A model generated the notes under the pieces. It was not told where the DNA came from, made no database searches, and was given only the letters and a program-made list of their open reading frames with translations. A DNA stretch of 6,277 nt from Acidobacteriota bacterium. GTDB lineage: Bacteria > Acidobacteriota > Terriglobia > UBA7540. The stretch is taken from assembly GCA_003224665.1 (NCBI GenBank), contig QHZM01000310.1, forward strand, positions 1 to 6,277. The letters are read 5' to 3'. A program made the position numbers and the translations under genes. Shown in pieces: positions 1-5,156 of the stretch; positions within the stretch are counted from its first letter, which is position 1, and each line of letters starts with the position of its first letter.

Positions 1-95
1 TCGGCGCCTATCCGATTGACGCGCGCGTCTACCTCATCAACGAATTCGAAGTTTCCCACGTCACCTTTCACGCGGATATTCAGAAACTGTTGTAG
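1..95 (+). CDS. C-terminal end of an unidentified protein (5' end outside window)
   Basis: Reading from base 3, 30 codons run without a stop to TAG at 93-95. The other two plus frames are less convincing: one stops early and the other gives a Ser/Thr-rich low-complexity product. The visible tail mixes hydrophobic and charged residues like a folded domain (it contains DARVYLINEFEVSH) and ends QKLL. Third positions are G/C-rich, as in the other genes here. I do not recognise the family from 30 residues. No strong hairpin plus T-run follows the stop. Confidence 0.6.
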   Translation, partial: GAYPIDARVYLINEFEVSHVTFHADIQKLL

Positions 96-257
96 GTTAA
101 CTCCCGCTTAATCGCACGACTTTTTTCACCCGCGGCCTTTGGGTCTCGAAGGACCAGCTCCGGACGCATCCAACACTCGCCAGAAGCCAGAGCCTCGGAG
201 GCTGACAGCCGAGGAACTCCGGTCAATTTCACAGGGATGTTTGGCGCGGCGGCCTGG
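96..257. other. Intergenic region between convergent genes
   Basis: This gap separates the plus-strand gene ending at 95 from the minus-strand gene ending at 258. It holds a T6 run near 121-126 that is not preceded by a GC stem, and an imperfect inverted repeat around 193-215 (CCTCGG ... CCGAGG, with an inner GGCT/AGCC). Neither has the stem plus T-run layout of a clear intrinsic terminator. A minus-strand open frame crosses the gap (80-304), but it overlaps the better supported gene and has no recognisable features. Confidence 0.4.
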
Positions 258-614
258 CTAATACCGGCGGCGATGGCCGCGGTGCGCGGCGATGCGGTGG
301 TCACGCCTCATGTCCCTGTGAAGTCTCTTCATGGCATGTTTGTCAGCTCGCAACTGCGCGCGGTCGGCCCTGGCCTGTGAGCTGTTCTTACCGAATTGCC
401 TGACGTCCGCTTGAAGTCTTTCCCTGTCCTGGCGGATTCGTTCGTGCAGCGCTTGTGCTTGCTGCTTGTCTTCCGCCCTGTCCGCGGCAGTTCCGGGCCT
501 GGGTTCGTTCGGCTCCGGCGGGTTTTGCCCTCGGAGATCGAGCGAGCGCGCTCCCAGGAAGAACACGCTCACGAGGGTTGCTGACAAGAGCCACTTTCCT
601 TTCATCCCTTGCAT
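258..614 (-). CDS. Small exported, Arg/Asp/Gln-rich charged protein
   Basis: The product has about 118 residues. It has a basic N-terminus (GMKGKWLL) and a hydrophobic stretch (SATLVSVFFLGA), giving a likely Sec signal peptide with cleavage near ARS. The mature part is almost wholly Arg, Asp, Gln, Lys, Glu and Ala, predicted helical, with DR-x-x-L spacings, and it ends in a His/Arg-rich tail (HRGHRRRY). It probably acts in the periplasm or outside the cell; I do not recognise a defined family. Start choice: GGAGG at 621-625 lies 6 bases before the ATG at 614, while the in-frame ATG at 620 directly abuts it, so 614 is preferred. It lies 147 bases downstream of another charged exported protein on the same strand, with which it shares composition but no clear alignment. 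The function is unknown. It could be a stress-related hydrophilic protein or a metal or polyanion binder, which is only inference. Confidence 0.72.
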   Translation of the reverse strand: MQGMKGKWLLSATLVSVFFLGARSLDLRGQNPPEPNEPRPGTAADRAEDKQQAQALHERIRQDRERLQADVRQFGKNSSQARADRAQLRADKHAMKRLHRDMRRDHRIAAHRGHRRRY

Positions 615-620
615 GGACAT

Positions 621-625
621 CCTCC
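621..625 (-). promoter_or_regulatory. Ribosome binding site deciding the start of the 258-614 gene
   Basis: GGAGG on the minus strand touches the upstream ATG (620) but sits at ideal 6-base spacing from the ATG at 614, so it favours the second start codon. Confidence 0.6.
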
Positions 626-707
626 GGACTTGTTGAAGGAGTTCCGGACGCCTTCGCGTAATCTGCCTTGTCCGGGCTGATTGCTAGGGTCCTCGACTCG
701 GAAAGCT

Positions 708-723
708 GGCCGGCCACCCGGCC
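708..723. other. GC-rich inverted repeat between the two charged-protein genes
   Basis: A 6-bp perfect stem GGCCGG/CCGGCC with a 4-base loop (CCAC) lies about 40 bases past the stop of the 762-1346 gene. On the minus strand it is followed only by a short CTTTCC, so as an intrinsic terminator it is weak. It may be a modest 3' stabiliser or incidental. Confidence 0.25.
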
Positions 724-761
724 TGGCAAGGATTGGGATCTATTCCCGTTGCTCAGCGGCC

Positions 762-1346
762 TTAGTTCTTTTCCTGGCGACCCTCTTTGATTTCTTTCCG
801 TCCTTCACGTCGCTCGCGGCGTCCTTGACGGATATCTTTCCGTCCCTCGCGGCGTTCCTGACGGCCTGCGCGCAAATCCTGGCGGCCCTCGCGACGCTCT
901 TGCCGCGCTTCCTTCAGGTCGCGGTGACCCTCGCGCTGGTCGTGACGGGCTTCGTGGAGGTCTAGCCTGGCTGCACGGGCATCCTTCCGGGCGTCTTTCA
1001 TGTCGCCTTCACGCCGCTCTTCGCGGGCTTCCTTCATTTCCTGCCCGGCTTCTTTTCGATCCTGACGGGCTTGGCGAAGATCCTGTTTACCCTCGCGGCG
1101 CTCCTGCCGGGCCTGCCTCAGGTCCCGCCGGCCATCCCGGCGCTGCTGACGCCCTTGGCGCAGATCCTTGCGACCCTCTTTAGTTTCCTGATTTCCTTCC
1201 TTCACTTCCTGCTTGCCCTGGTTGACGTCCTGCTGGCCATCCTGGGCAGCCAGGGGACAGACCATGAGCAGTCCGAGCAACAAGCCTGCACCACCAAAGC
1301 ATCGGGCCCATCGTCGGCTATGTCCACTATTTGCATTTGCTCGCAT
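762..1346 (-). CDS. Exported hydrophilic protein built of 7-residue charged repeats
   Basis: The product has 194 residues. Residues 11-35 form a typical signal peptide (RRWAR, then GGAGLLLGLLMVCPLAAQ, with cleavage near LAA-Q; the Cys is not in a good lipobox). From residue 39 to the end the protein is 22 heptads plus two residues of the type [QKR][DE]x[RK][QE][GA][RK], often alternating as a 14-residue unit such as QDLRQARQERREG. Glycine or alanine recurs once per heptad (about 10% Gly), and there are almost no hydrophobic residues apart from one Leu/Ile per 14. The register shifts near residues 116-125. This does not fit a classical coiled coil, which needs two hydrophobic positions per heptad. 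It looks more like a hydrophilin/LEA-like or single-helix charged protein in the cell envelope. Start: GGAAGGAG at 1353-1360 lies 6 bases before the ATG at 1346; an adjoining TTG at 1349 is too close. Function unknown. Confidence 0.78.
   Translation of the reverse strand: MRANANSGHSRRWARCFGGAGLLLGLLMVCPLAAQDGQQDVNQGKQEVKEGNQETKEGRKDLRQGRQQRRDGRRDLRQARQERREGKQDLRQARQDRKEAGQEMKEAREERREGDMKDARKDARAARLDLHEARHDQREGHRDLKEARQERREGRQDLRAGRQERREGRKDIRQGRRERREGRKEIKEGRQEKN
765..1232 (-). repeat. 21/42-base tandem coding repeat
   Basis: The heptad protein repeats are visible as degenerate 21-base and 42-base periodicity in DNA: words such as TCGCGGCG, CTTCCTT, TCCTGACGG and CCCTCGCG recur in phase on the plus strand. 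Copies near 820-900 and 1060-1120 are the most alike, suggesting recent duplication of 42-base units. Such repeats can change copy number by slippage or recombination. Confidence 0.7.
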
Positions 1347-1352
1347 CAAAGG

Positions 1353-1360
1353 CTCCTTCC
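1353..1360 (-). promoter_or_regulatory. Strong ribosome binding site of the repeat-protein gene
   Basis: GGAAGGAG on the minus strand is 6 bases from the ATG at 1346. It supports that ATG over the TTG at 1349, from which it is only 3 bases away. Confidence 0.65.
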
Positions 1361-1413
1361 GGGCATAGCGTTCAATTCAATTCATATTAACACGCGGGTG
1401 GCTCAAAAGTTGC

Positions 1414-1429
1414 GGGGGGGGGTGGGCGG
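1414..1429 (+). other. G9 homopolymer and G-rich tract in the repeat-protein upstream region
   Basis: The tract is nine consecutive G, then T, GGG, C, GG. It lies 5 bases past the stop of the kinase-like gene and about 70 bases before the repeat-protein start, inside its presumed promoter region. Four G-tracts of at least two could form a two-tetrad quadruplex on the plus strand. The homopolymer is also slippage-prone. Confidence 0.5.
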
Positions 1430-1434
1430 TTATT

Positions 1435-2739
1435 TCAGGAAATGTACTTTCCGTAGTTGTTGATGGTCAGATTGATCCCTTGAGGCTCTTCTTCCAGCGT
1501 GCGGGCGATGACGGCGAGCGTCCGGTGGACGGCCTCGCGCTTGTCCCGCACACGCGGGTCCTTTTGCAGCGTCGTATTCAGGTCATAGGCGCGGACCGAA
1601 TTGAAGAGGACTCGGAACAGCTCGAATTCTTCTTCGAGTGAGACCGCCATAGTGCCGGCTGAGGAGAAGAGGGAGTAAAGCGTTCGGGTCGGGGTAGTTT
1701 GCCGCTCCAGCCCTTCGATGAATTGACGCTCTGTTTTGTCGTCCACGGCGCGGTAAGCGTTATAGGCCGTCTCGCGCTTCTTCTCGGGCGTCTCACCGAT
1801 CAGCAGGCGCTCCATGAAACGATCGAGCGGGAGGTGGCTTAAGACCGCGGAATCGTCGGGGTTACGCTTGAGCAGCATGACCGCCGCCAGCTTGACGGGC
1901 TCCATGGGGTTTGAAAAGACGCGCTCGACCGGAAGGACCTTGGCAATATCGAGCATGGAGCGGGCGTTGTCGAAGGCGATCAACCGGCCGCAGATTTCCA
2001 AGAGCTCGCGCTCGGACTTTTTCTCGAGCACCGGCCGTAGCCTCCTGTCGTTGAGTTCTTTCAGTTCGTCCGCGATGTTTTTAAGAACGGAACGGGAGCG
2101 AGTGAGGAACGTGTCGGTGACGTCCGGGACGTTTTCCTCTTTCGAGGCGAGAATTTCGCAAGCGGCGGCGGGGAAGTTTTCCGCGAGGTTGGTCCGGAGA
2201 TAGTAAATCTTCTCCGAGGTGTAGGCGTAGGCCTCAGTCGGCCTCGAGAGGTCCAGGTCGCCCAGTTTGAGAGTTTTCTCCTGGTTGTCGAGCGTCATGA
2301 CACCCAGGCGACCGTCCCGGTCGCCAGCATGGCGTTCAATCCAGCGGTATACCTGGTAGCCTTGCGCCCGGGTCCGGTCCGTCCCTTCGGCCCGGAGCAC
2401 GAAGACTCGCTTGCCTTCGCGTGTGGCGTAAGTGTACCGGACGTACACCCAATCATCGGAATGGAAGCGAGTCTTCGGGAAGGTCATGAGCCCGTAGGAG
2501 CTTGTGGACTTGCCGGTACCGGTTGGGGCGATGTAAAGGAGCCCTTTGCCGCCCATCTCCACGCACGCGCCGTGGATGGAGTGAATCCCGAACTCGGCGG
2601 CGAGGATTCGACCCACCGCCCCGAGCACCCAGCTTTTGAGTTGGCCGTAGTAGGAAGTATTGAAGAAGATGATGGTGTTTTTTTCGCGGCTGTAGTACGC
2701 GGCTTCCTGCTGGTCTTTCACGCCGTGGAGCGCGTACAC
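1435..2739 (-). CDS. HPr kinase/PEPCK-fold P-loop kinase-like protein (in-frame part)
   Basis: From GTG at 2739 this frame gives 434 residues. Residues 54-79 contain HSIHGACVEMGG, then LLYIAPTGTGKST. This matches the HPr kinase layout of an HG-containing strand followed by a [AG]xxxxGK[ST] Walker A loop (residues 71-78). FHSDDWVYV (residues 92-100) corresponds to the acidic pair that binds metal and phosphate in HprK and PEPCK enzymes. The remaining 330 residues are mixed alpha/beta then mainly helical (for example LKNIADELKELNDRR and SLEEEFELFRVLFNSVRAYD) and end INNYGKYIS. HprK proteins act in PTS control, but no PTS gene is nearby and the protein is longer than HprK, so the substrate is unknown and I give no symbol. 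GTG 2739 is the only usual start after the upstream stop and lacks a good Shine-Dalgarno. The frame is protein-like beyond it (FDFWIDNWYSLEEWQRR), so the true protein very probably began at 2966 in another frame (see the next entry). Confidence 0.8.
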   Translation of the reverse strand: MYALHGVKDQQEAAYYSREKNTIIFFNTSYYGQLKSWVLGAVGRILAAEFGIHSIHGACVEMGGKGLLYIAPTGTGKSTSSYGLMTFPKTRFHSDDWVYVRYTYATREGKRVFVLRAEGTDRTRAQGYQVYRWIERHAGDRDGRLGVMTLDNQEKTLKLGDLDLSRPTEAYAYTSEKIYYLRTNLAENFPAAACEILASKEENVPDVTDTFLTRSRSVLKNIADELKELNDRRLRPVLEKKSERELLEICGRLIAFDNARSMLDIAKVLPVERVFSNPMEPVKLAAVMLLKRNPDDSAVLSHLPLDRFMERLLIGETPEKKRETAYNAYRAVDDKTERQFIEGLERQTTPTRTLYSLFSSAGTMAVSLEEEFELFRVLFNSVRAYDLNTTLQKDPRVRDKREAVHRTLAVIARTLEEEPQGINLTINNYGKYIS

Positions 2740-2966
2740 CTCGACGCGCGGCTCGGGAGGCGGAGCAAGCCCCGTCCTCCGCTGCCATTCTTCGAGGCTG
2801 TACCAGTTATCAATCCAGAAATCGAAGAGGTGCGGGCTTTATCGTGGACGGCCGTCCGGCCTTTGGTTCGAGTGATGATGTTGGAGACGCCCAGCGGCGA
2901 ACCCGGCCACTCGCTCGAATCGAGCGAGGGAGGCGAAGGAAATTTGTAGAGTGGCTGGTCGTCCAT
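2740..2966 (-). pseudogene. Out-of-frame 5' end of the kinase-like gene (single-base frameshift)
   Basis: ATG at 2966, with AGAGG 8 bases upstream, opens a frame with good G/C third positions: MDDQPLYKFPSPP and later NIITRTKGRTAVHDK. This frame degenerates after the AAA codon at 2838-2840. The frame of the downstream kinase continues from there as SPHLFDFWIDNWYS but is closed by TAA at 2839-2841. Adding one A to the AAA tract joins them (..AVHDK-SPHLFDFW..) into one gene of 510 residues. No slippery heptamer suited to programmed -1 frameshifting is seen, so a real deletion or a base-calling error is more likely. The intact protein would span 1435-2966. Confidence 0.65.
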
Positions 2967-2973
2967 TCGTCAA

Positions 2974-2996
2974 GCCTCTTCGCAAAGTCGCGAGGC
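2974..2996 (-). promoter_or_regulatory. Hairpin enclosing the ribosome binding site of the kinase-like gene
   Basis: On the minus strand GCCTC (2996-2992) can pair with GAGGC (2978-2974), and an inner CGC/GCG may add to it. GAGGC contains the Shine-Dalgarno AGAGG core for the ATG at 2966. This could limit translation initiation, but the 5-bp stem is short and may be chance. Confidence 0.25.
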
Positions 2997-3059
2997 AATT
3001 CTCGAACGAAGTCAGCTTAAAAGCATGTCTGCCGGAAATCAACCAATTCGATAATCCAT

Positions 3060-3088
3060 TTAGCCTTTGAGAGGACTCGGAATATAAT
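3060..3088 (+). promoter_or_regulatory. Promoter with consensus -10 box for the 3115 gene
   Basis: TATAAT at 3083-3088 is a perfect sigma-70-type -10 hexamer. The -35 position 17-18 bases upstream (TTTAGC/TTAGCC around 3059-3065) matches weakly. Transcription would start near 3095, giving a leader of about 20 bases that carries the ribosome binding site. Confidence 0.6.
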
Positions 3089-3101
3089 AGCCAAAACTCC
3101 T

Positions 3102-3108
3102 GGAGGGG
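3102..3108 (+). promoter_or_regulatory. Ribosome binding site of the 3115 gene
   Basis: GGAGGGG lies 6 bases before the ATG at 3115, fixing that start. Confidence 0.65.
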
Positions 3109-3114
3109 TCTGCC

Positions 3115-3435
3115 ATGGGACGGAGGGGAATCTCGATAGCTGTTGCGCTGCCGCTGGGTGTGGGTTTTCTACTTGCTCAGGAGCCTTCGCCGAGCAGGCC
3201 TAATCGGTTGATCACCGGAAAACTCGTCTATGTCGAGCGCATGCCGGAGGCCCTGGACCGGTGGATCCTCGACGACTTGAGAGTCTGGGGGAAATTCAAG
3301 ACCACAAGCAACCCCGAGGGCGTCGATCTGGTCATTCGAGCCGAGGTGCCGGAGAGGACCACGGAGATCGACGTCCGCGGGAGAACCCCCCGGCCGGTAC
3401 CCGGCAGGGCAGGCATCCCGCTTCCGAAGCGATGA
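3115..3435 (+). CDS. Exported protein of unknown function, truncated by an in-frame stop
   Basis: The open part has 106 residues. Residues 1-21 are a clear signal peptide (MGRRG, then ISIAVALPLGVGFLLAQ, with cleavage after LLA), so the product is exported. The mature part contains KLVYVERMPEALDRWILDDL and a beta-strand-like GVDLVIRAEVPERTTEIDVR. The frame is stopped by TGA at 3433-3435, right after GIPLPKR, but the same frame continues with convincing protein sequence to 3684. The gene is thus either a pseudogene or carries a base-call error. It has its own promoter and a strong ribosome binding site, and runs divergently from the kinase-like gene. I do not recognise a named domain; in its full form the protein would have 189 codons including the stop position. 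No feature suggests selenocysteine or recoding at this TGA. Confidence 0.68.
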   Translation: MGRRGISIAVALPLGVGFLLAQEPSPSRPNRLITGKLVYVERMPEALDRWILDDLRVWGKFKTTSNPEGVDLVIRAEVPERTTEIDVRGRTPRPVPGRAGIPLPKR

Positions 3436-3684
3436 TCGCGCCAGAAGTCGTCGGAGTCTCCGGCGATCTCGATCAACGTCATCGATTGGGTAACCAATGA
3501 GAGGCTTTGGTATGTCCATCTCCTCAATCGGAAGCCGAAGAACGATGAGCTTGACATCCCTCCAGGCCCCCATGCGGACATCTTCACGCGCGGTCTTACA
3601 GCCGACCAGGTCGGTTCCAAGATAACCGCCAAGCTTCGGGAGTACGTCGGCCAGTTGCAGAAACCTGAGAGCGCCAAGCCCTGA
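3436..3684 (+). pseudogene. Stranded 3' part of the interrupted exported-protein gene
   Basis: This stretch keeps the reading frame of the 3115 ORF. After the TGA it encodes 82 more residues, including SINVIDWVTNERLWYVHLLN, then GPHADIFTRGLTADQVGSK and a helical end (KITAKLREYVGQLQKPESAKP), and stops with TGA at 3682-3684. The composition and G/C third positions are those of a real gene, and no good start codon in this frame would allow independent translation. An ATG overlapping the stop (ATGA at 3432) opens another frame that ends after 22 codons. A single change of the TGA to a sense codon, for example CGA, would restore one continuous protein. Confidence 0.65.
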
Positions 3685-3746
3685 GCCCGCGTGCAAAAAC
3701 CGTTGGCTAGCGAGGAGTCGAGGCTTTCACGAGTCGTAATCAGTTT

Positions 3747-3766
3747 CCGCGGTAACTTTGCCGCGG
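3747..3766. other. CCGCGG inverted repeat downstream of the interrupted gene
   Basis: Two copies of CCGCGG flank an 8-base loop (TAACTTTG), a 6-bp all-GC stem 62 bases after the last stop. No T-run follows on either strand, so it is not a standard intrinsic terminator. It could still act as a 3' boundary. Confidence 0.3.
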
Positions 3767-3858
3767 CCATCTGTCCTGCCGGGACCAAGCGGCGTCCGCC
3801 CACCGTCTCGCCCCTATTCTTGAGTCATTCCTCTGATTATTCGGCGTTGTTGTTTCTG

Positions 3859-3864
3859 TATACT
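3859..3864 (+). promoter_or_regulatory. Possible -10 element for the reductase gene
   Basis: TATACT at 3859-3864 matches the -10 consensus at five of six positions. The expected -35 site (about 3836-3841, ATTATT) is poor. Transcription from it would begin near 3871, only about 14 bases before the ATG at 3885, leaving no room for a good Shine-Dalgarno; none is present (GGGACAG only). Confidence 0.4.
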
Positions 3865-3884
3865 GGGCAACTGTCGGGACAGCG

Positions 3885-4763
3885 ATGAAAGTAGCAATCA
3901 CAGGGGCGGCGGGACTTTTCGGCCGGGGTCTGGTCCAGGTATTCTCAGGGCGGCACGAGGTTTATCCGCTGACTCGGGAGGATGCCGATATCACCGTGGC
4001 CGAGCAGGTTCAGGCCGCCTTCAAGAAAATCAGGCCCGATGTCGTTATTCACCCGGCGGGCATCCCCGACCTTGACGTCTGTGAAGCCGAACCCGCGAAA
4101 GCGTACCTTGTAAATGTCCATGGCACGCGGCACGTGGCCGAAGCAGCCCGTGGGGTCGGCGCGGGTGTTGCCTACATCTCAACTGATGCGGTGTTTGATG
4201 GAAAAAAAACCAGCCCTTACCTTGAAACTGATCCCACGAATCCTCCCACCGTCTATGGGCGAACGAAGGTTCGGGCAGAAAAGCTCGTCCAAGGACTGCC
4301 TAGGCATTGGATTTTTCGGGTCTCTGTCCTTTTTGGCCCCGGGAAGACGAACATCATTGAGCGGGCATTGCGTAACATTATGACAGGAAAGGAGTTCGAT
4401 GTCGCTTCGGACCAGCTAGGTCTGGCGACGTACACCCTGGATGCCGGGCTTAAAATCAAGGAGATTATCAAGAAAGCCCAGTGTGGGGTCTACCATCTTG
4501 GAAATCAAGAGCAGTGCACGCGGCTTGACCTGGTAAGGCAGGCCGCGAAACTCGCAGGACTCGACTCGAAGCGAATAATGGGAAAACCGGCCGATCAAAT
4601 GGGTCGGCGAGCTGTCCGGTTAAAATACTCCGTCATGGAATTGGGGGCGCTGAAGTCGGCTGGTATTCCGTTGCCGCGCCCTTGGCAGGAGGCCCTTGCC
4701 GAATACGTCCCTACGCTCCTGGCTTTGCTCCGCCTCAAGGCACACGAAGGCGCACATTCCTAA
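3885..4763 (+). CDS. RmlD-like NAD(P)-dependent sugar-nucleotide reductase (extended SDR family)
   Basis: The protein has 292 residues, the usual length for dTDP-4-dehydrorhamnose reductases. The Rossmann glycine motif is TGAAGLFG (G7, G10, G13). DVVIHPAGIPDLDVCE (residues 52-67) matches the RmlD region where most family members have N/HxAA.TxVDxAE. ISTDAVFDG (98-106) and PYLETDPTNPPTVYGRTK (111-128) carry the catalytic Ser/Thr-Tyr-Lys set (T100, Y124, K128). RVSVLFGPG (145-153) and GVYHLGNQ (201-208) are also family-typical. RmlD enzymes reduce dTDP-4-dehydro-L-rhamnose in the cytoplasm to make dTDP-L-rhamnose for surface polysaccharides. RmlA, B and C are absent here, so the exact substrate is uncertain; related reductases act on other sugar nucleotides, and the MAT2B-like subgroup is non-catalytic. 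The ATG at 3885 begins the first beta strand directly (MKVAITG), which supports this start. It converges with the 4846-5124 gene. Confidence 0.9.
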   Translation: MKVAITGAAGLFGRGLVQVFSGRHEVYPLTREDADITVAEQVQAAFKKIRPDVVIHPAGIPDLDVCEAEPAKAYLVNVHGTRHVAEAARGVGAGVAYISTDAVFDGKKTSPYLETDPTNPPTVYGRTKVRAEKLVQGLPRHWIFRVSVLFGPGKTNIIERALRNIMTGKEFDVASDQLGLATYTLDAGLKIKEIIKKAQCGVYHLGNQEQCTRLDLVRQAAKLAGLDSKRIMGKPADQMGRRAVRLKYSVMELGALKSAGIPLPRPWQEALAEYVPTLLALLRLKAHEGAHS

Positions 4764-4845
4764 ACCAAAGACGCGTTTCCACGAGGTTGAGCCAGTTATT
4801 CAACTAAAAGGTTTGGGTTGAGTCGAAACTTGGATGGTTTATTAC
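4764..4845. other. Intergenic region between convergent genes
   Basis: This gap of 82 bases between two converging stops should hold transcription ends. The only stem visible is GTTGA/TCAAC (4786-4790 with 4800-4804, loop 9), followed by TAAAAGG, which is too weak to call a terminator. GGTTGAG occurs twice (near 4785 and 4816). Confidence 0.3.
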
Positions 4846-5124
4846 TTACCTGACCGTTTCGGGGGCCTTGGAACCTCCCAGGATTGGTCGGAGGAATGCC
4901 CACAAGTCCTTGAGCATTCGGTTGCGAGGGACGTAAGGAACGCATTGGCGCTCAATCATTTCCATGGCCTGGGAGTCGCTGACTTCGCTCGTAATCACCA
5001 GTACCCGTCCAAGGAGGCTGGGTCTAATTTCTTTTATCTGCGAAACTACTTGATCGGCTGGCGCTTTTGAGCAGCGCATGTCGAGGATTATTAGGACACG
5101 CCGGCGAGAGAAGTTGTTCGTCAC
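4846..5124 (-). CDS. Small protein resembling the C-terminal half of a receiver (REC) domain
   Basis: From GTG at 5124 the product has 92 residues. RRRVLIILDMR (7-17) looks like beta-3 of a receiver domain with D15 in the phospho-acceptor place. It is followed by a helix (ADQVVSQIKEIRP), beta-4 with the conserved Thr/Ser (RVLVITSEV, T45), a helix (SQAMEMIER), beta-5 (CVPYVPRN) and a last helix (LKDLWAFLRPI). The Lys normally found after beta-5 is not there (PRN instead of KP), and the first half of a normal 120-residue domain (beta-1 to alpha-2 with the acidic pair) is missing. So it is a truncated or diverged receiver, or a separate small alpha/beta family. GTG follows AGGG at about 6 bases; upstream in-frame codons end at TAG (5146-5148). 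A strong promoter lies 90 bases upstream. No histidine kinase or output domain is in the window. It may be a regulator acting by protein contact, which is an inference. Confidence 0.6.
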   Translation of the reverse strand: MTNNFSRRRVLIILDMRCSKAPADQVVSQIKEIRPSLLGRVLVITSEVSDSQAMEMIERQCVPYVPRNRMLKDLWAFLRPILGGSKAPETVR

Positions 5125-5156
5125 TGAGGGCCCTGCTTCGGGTTCCTAGACGCCAT
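5121..5156 (-). other. Possible 11-codon leader ORF overlapping the receiver-like start
   Basis: ATG at 5156 opens MASRNPKQGPQ and stops at TGA 5121-5123, overlapping the GTG start at 5124 as GTGA. It lies within the predicted transcript and could couple translation. It could equally be the true N-terminus put out of frame by a one-base error, since one base change in length would fuse it to the 92-residue protein. It lacks a Shine-Dalgarno. Confidence 0.25.

Noticed and set aside
80..304. 74-codon minus-strand frame at the left end
   Set aside because: Overlaps the end of the better supported 258-614 gene and the end of the plus-strand gene, with no start signal and no domain.
388..729. 113-codon minus-strand frame
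   Set aside because: Overlaps the 258-614 gene in another frame; low-complexity product without signal peptide or ribosome binding site.
681..965. Plus-strand open frame, Leu/Ala-rich and membrane-like
   Set aside because: It is the antisense of the charged heptad repeat; GAG/CGC-type codons read backwards give Leu/Ala. It lacks a ribosome binding site, and the minus-strand gene has a signal peptide and a strong one.
1071..1463. Second hydrophobic plus-strand frame across the repeat gene and the G9 tract
   Set aside because: Same antisense artefact of the repeats; it continues into the intergenic region and the end of another gene with no sensible protein features.
2329..2949. 206-codon plus-strand frame opposite the kinase-like gene
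   Set aside because: Antisense of a gene with clear Walker A and SDD motifs; no ribosome binding site or recognisable domain.
3433..3435. Selenocysteine or programmed readthrough at the TGA
   Set aside because: No SECIS-like stem is evident just downstream and the protein has no redox motif here; a nonsense change or base error is simpler.
3169..3803. Two long minus-strand frames opposite the interrupted exported-protein gene
   Set aside because: The plus strand has promoter, ribosome binding site, signal peptide and continuous protein-like sequence; the minus frames have none of these.
3691..3888. 65-codon plus-strand frame ending with an ATGA overlap of the reductase start
   Set aside because: No ribosome binding site, no recognisable features, and it contains the CCGCGG hairpin and the likely -10 element; probably an open stretch by chance.
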